Below are positions 5,409 through 7,343 of a stretch of DNA of 7,343 nt, one piece after another (position 1 is the first letter of the stretch; every line of letters starts with the position of its first letter). Under the pieces are notes generated by a model, which ran no database searches, had not been told where the DNA came from, and saw nothing but the letters and a program-made list of their open reading frames with translations. A program made the position numbers and the translations under genes. This DNA is from Fimbriiglobus sp. Lineage in GTDB: Bacteria; Planctomycetota; Planctomycetia; Gemmatales; Gemmataceae. The stretch is from assembly GCA_025352585.1 (NCBI GenBank), contig JANXTD010000842.1, forward strand, positions 1 to 7,343, in the 5' to 3' direction.

Positions 5409-6776
5409 ATGACAATTCTGATGCCGAACCCCACGACCGCCGACGGGCCGACCTACCGCTTCGAGCGCGTCGGCCTGGCGCTGCTCGGCCTGGCGCTGCT
5501 CGCCTTCGGCGGGGTGGTGTTGTTACGCTCGGCGTTCCAGGAGTCGCGTAAGACCGACTTCGGAGTCTACTGCCGGGCCGCGCACGCCGTCCGGGTCGGC
5601 AACGACATCTACGGCCTGAACACCTGCGACGACAACGGCTGGCACTACTGCTACCCGCCGCCGTTCGCCGTGGCGGTGCTGCCGTTCGCCGACCCGTTCG
5701 CCTTCCAGGACCACGCCGGCTACCTGCCGTTCTGGGTTTCCGTGACCGCGTGGTACCTGCTGAGTGTCGGCCTGATCGCCTGGTCGCTGCACCGCTTCGC
5801 CGCCGCGGTGTTGCCGGGCGAGGTGCCGTTCTCGCGGCGCTGGTGGTACGCCCGCACGGTGCCGTTCTACCTCTGCGTCGGCGGCCTGACGTACACGCTG
5901 GCCCGCGGCCAGGTCAACATCGTCGTCGTCGCCGCGATCGCCGGCCTGTTCACCGCCAACTGCCGGCGGCAGCCGATCCGCGCCGGGCTGTGGCTGGCCG
6001 GGGCGGTGGCGCTCAAGGTCATCCCCGCCTACCTGCTGCTCGACACGCTCGTCCGCAAGGACTGGCGCAGTGTCCTCGGCCTGTCACTGGGCCTGGCGCT
6101 GCTGCTGGTGGCGTTGCCGGCGGCCGTCTGGGGCTGGCAGGGCATGATCGACAACAACCTGACCTTCGTCGACGCTGTGCTCGCGCCGGGGGCGCTGGGC
6201 ATCGGCGACCAGACGCGCGCGCTGGAGTTGACGAACACCGCGTCCACCGACAGCCAGTCGTTCCAGGCGGCGGTGCACAACCTGCGGCACCCCGACGCCG
6301 AGAAGCGGCCGGTGAACGCCGACCGCGTGGGCAAGCTCTTCCACGTCGCCGTGTCCGGCTTCTTGACGCTGACGATGCTGGCCGTCGCCGCCTTCCGGGG
6401 CGTCCGCGACGGCGCGGCCGAGCGGCTGATCTTCCTGGGCTGCGTGACGATCGCGATGCTGCACATCACGCCGGTGTCGCACATGCACTACTACGCCTTG
6501 GGCCTGCCGCTCGTCGCCGGCCTCTGGCTGCAAGGCCTGCGCGACCGCCCCGGCCGCCTGACCTGCGACCCCGCGACGTTAGCGCTACTTGTGGCGTGGG
6601 GCGTCATCGTCGTCGTGATGCTGCTGCCGCACAACCTGCCGACGGCGATGCGCGAGTTCGGCGTCGGACCGACGGCGTCGCTGGTGCTGTGGGCGTACGG
6701 GCTAAAGCGGGCGGCTCGTGGCCCCGCCGTAGGCGACGCGGATTTGATCCTTGCGGCCGCCGCCCGCGTCGGGTAG
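5409..6776 (+). CDS. GT87/DUF2029 polytopic membrane glycosyltransferase
   Basis: 455 residues with roughly ten or more hydrophobic segments (for example 21-40, 105-127, 166-184, 191-212, 222-243, 312-330, 337-357, 388-406). GT87 enzymes are GT-C fold transferases that take sugars from polyprenyl-phosphate donors and act on the outer face of the membrane. Characteristic pieces: TDFGVYCRAAHAVRVGNDIY (49-68) with the conserved Asp50 after the first membrane segment, YPPPFAVAVLPF (82-93), LARGQVNIVVVAA (164-176), ALKVIPAYLLLDTLVRKDWR (201-220), DSQSFQAAVHNL (281-292) and a late HMHYYAL (358-364). The start is probably ATG 5409; ATG 5421 (residue 5) is an equal alternative because neither has a Shine-Dalgarno. 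The 3-base gap after the MATE stop suggests translational coupling. The acceptor is unknown. It contains one copy of the AGTGTC-N7-TGTCACT motif. Confidence 0.9.
   Translation: MTILMPNPTTADGPTYRFERVGLALLGLALLAFGGVVLLRSAFQESRKTDFGVYCRAAHAVRVGNDIYGLNTCDDNGWHYCYPPPFAVAVLPFADPFAFQDHAGYLPFWVSVTAWYLLSVGLIAWSLHRFAAAVLPGEVPFSRRWWYARTVPFYLCVGGLTYTLARGQVNIVVVAAIAGLFTANCRRQPIRAGLWLAGAVALKVIPAYLLLDTLVRKDWRSVLGLSLGLALLLVALPAAVWGWQGMIDNNLTFVDAVLAPGALGIGDQTRALELTNTASTDSQSFQAAVHNLRHPDAEKRPVNADRVGKLFHVAVSGFLTLTMLAVAAFRGVRDGAAERLIFLGCVTIAMLHITPVSHMHYYALGLPLVAGLWLQGLRDRPGRLTCDPATLALLVAWGVIVVVMLLPHNLPTAMREFGVGPTASLVLWAYGLKRAARGPAVGDADLILAAAARVG
6069..6088 (+). repeat. AGTGTC-N7-TGTCACT motif, copy 3
   Basis: AGTGTC at 6069-6074 and TGTCACT at 6082-6088, gap CTCGGCC. 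It lies inside the GT87 gene in the sense direction (encoding SVLGLSL), over 5 kb from the other two and in an unrelated gene, yet with identical spacing. It uses the AT-richer Ser codons AGT and TCA within very GC-rich surroundings. Confidence 0.45.
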
Positions 6777-6825
6777 TGTCTGTTTTGCGGCTTACCACGT
6801 CTCCGCAGTTCGCAATGGGTGCAGT

Positions 6826-7343
6826 ATGGCCCGGCTCACGATCCACCGGCAGCGCCGCTGGGTCGCCCTCATCGGCGGCTTCAGCCTCGTCGTCGGCGTC
6901 TACTGGTTCTTCTTCTCGGCCGGCCTGCCGGTGATGTGGGGGCCGCGGGCCAGCGCCGCCGACGTGGCCGCCGGCCGCGACCTGTTCGAGCACGAGTGGA
7001 CGCCGAACGACCCGCTCGCCAAGGGTGACGGCCTCGGCCCGGTCTTCAACGCCAAGTCGTGCGCGGCCTGCCACTTCCAGGGCGGCGTCGGCGGCGGCGG
7101 CGAAATTAGCCACAACGCCACCGGCTTCGAAGTCTTGCCGCGGCCCGGCGACTCCCGCTTCATCGCCGGCACGCTGCACAACTTCAGCGTCGATCCCGGC
7201 GACAAGGAGAGCTTCAAGATGCTGCGCAAGCAGTTCCCCGTGCGGGCCGGCCGCACCGAGTCGCGCGCCTCGGCGATGGCCGACTGCGGGCCGCAGTCCG
7301 TCAGCGTCCCGCCGTTCGACCCCGTCCGCACCATGTCGATGCA
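6826..7343 (+). CDS. Membrane-anchored c-type cytochrome, di-heme oxidoreductase (COG3488-like), C-terminus cut by window edge
   Basis: 172 residues are present, open to the right edge. A short basic start (RLTIHRQRR) precedes a single hydrophobic segment (about 13-34), a membrane anchor or uncleaved signal that places the rest in the periplasm. The first heme site is CAACH (C79, C82, H83) within DGLGPVFNAKSCAACHFQGGVGGGGE, a pattern characteristic of the di-heme oxidoreductase ('thiol oxidoreductase') family, where SCxxCH is followed by GGxGGGG. Later family members carry a second CxxCH, expected beyond the window. The family is predicted to act in periplasmic electron transfer; the substrate is unproven. 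ATG 6826 is chosen because it directly precedes the basic/hydrophobic leader; no clear Shine-Dalgarno is seen, and the ATG at 6815 is in another frame. The 49-base gap after the GT87 gene shows no terminator. Confidence 0.87.
   Translation, partial: MARLTIHRQRRWVALIGGFSLVVGVYWFFFSAGLPVMWGPRASAADVAAGRDLFEHEWTPNDPLAKGDGLGPVFNAKSCAACHFQGGVGGGGEISHNATGFEVLPRPGDSRFIAGTLHNFSVDPGDKESFKMLRKQFPVRAGRTESRASAMADCGPQSVSVPPFDPVRTMSM

Noticed and set aside
4223..5551. 442-residue plus-strand frame overlapping the MATE and GT87 genes
   Set aside because: Arg/Pro/Gly-rich shadow in a different frame from two clear membrane proteins.
6744..6779. Possible promoter TTGATC ... TAGTGT before the cytochrome gene
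   Set aside because: The spacer is 24 bases, too long for a sigma70 promoter, and both boxes lie within or at the end of the GT87 gene.
1..7343. CRISPR array, tRNA, rRNA or insertion sequence
   Set aside because: No regularly spaced identical repeats, RNA-gene signatures, transposase-like proteins or terminal inverted repeats were seen.

Overview
The window is a GC-rich bacterial chromosome segment with tightly packed genes. The best fit is a planctomycete, probably a member of the Gemmataceae or a relative. This rests on a secreted DUF1080 (3-keto-disaccharide hydrolase-like) protein, a di-heme oxidoreductase-type cytochrome with a planctomycete-style heme region, weak or absent Shine-Dalgarno sequences, and strong GC bias. 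It is an inference from family content; there is no rRNA or other phylogenetic marker here.

Layout. Positions 1-2078 are a leftward two-gene operon: a photolyase-like flavoprotein (741-2078) followed, with a 4-base ATGA overlap, by a renalase-like FAD oxidoreductase (744 down to the window edge, C-terminus missing). Positions 2079-2200 are a divergent intergenic region with a good promoter candidate for the rightward genes. From 2201 onward all genes point right: ispH (2201-3133), a secreted DUF1080 protein (3172-3906), a MATE-type exporter (3945-5405), a GT87/DUF2029 membrane glycosyltransferase (5409-6776), and the start of a membrane-anchored di-heme oxidoreductase-like cytochrome c (6826 to the window edge). 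Gaps between rightward genes are 38, 38, 3 and 49 bases and none holds an obvious hairpin terminator, so they may share transcripts.

Most notable is the photolyase-like protein. Its FAD-binding domain comes first (about residues 1-260) and a Rossmann-like domain resembling the normally N-terminal photolyase antenna domain comes last (about residues 293-430), joined by a proline-rich linker. This is the reverse of the textbook order. It also has four cysteines (C153, C238, C241, C245) placed like the [4Fe-4S] ligands of the FeS-BCP/CryPro photolyases, a Gln where class I CPD photolyases have an active-site Glu, and no obvious outer tryptophan of the electron-transfer triad. Its translationally coupled partner is another flavoprotein. 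The pair could be a DNA-repair or light-sensing module with its own reductase, but that function is inferred.

A second signal is a gapped motif, AGTGTC-N7-TGTCACT, which occurs three times at exactly the same spacing on the same DNA strand (212-231, 722-741, 6069-6088), each time inside coding sequence of unrelated genes or, for one copy, at a gene junction.

The rightward genes suggest envelope work: IspH makes isoprenoid precursors, GT87 enzymes use polyprenyl-phosphate sugars, MATE proteins export small molecules, and the DUF1080 and cytochrome proteins act outside the cytoplasmic membrane. That they cooperate is an inference from proximity only.
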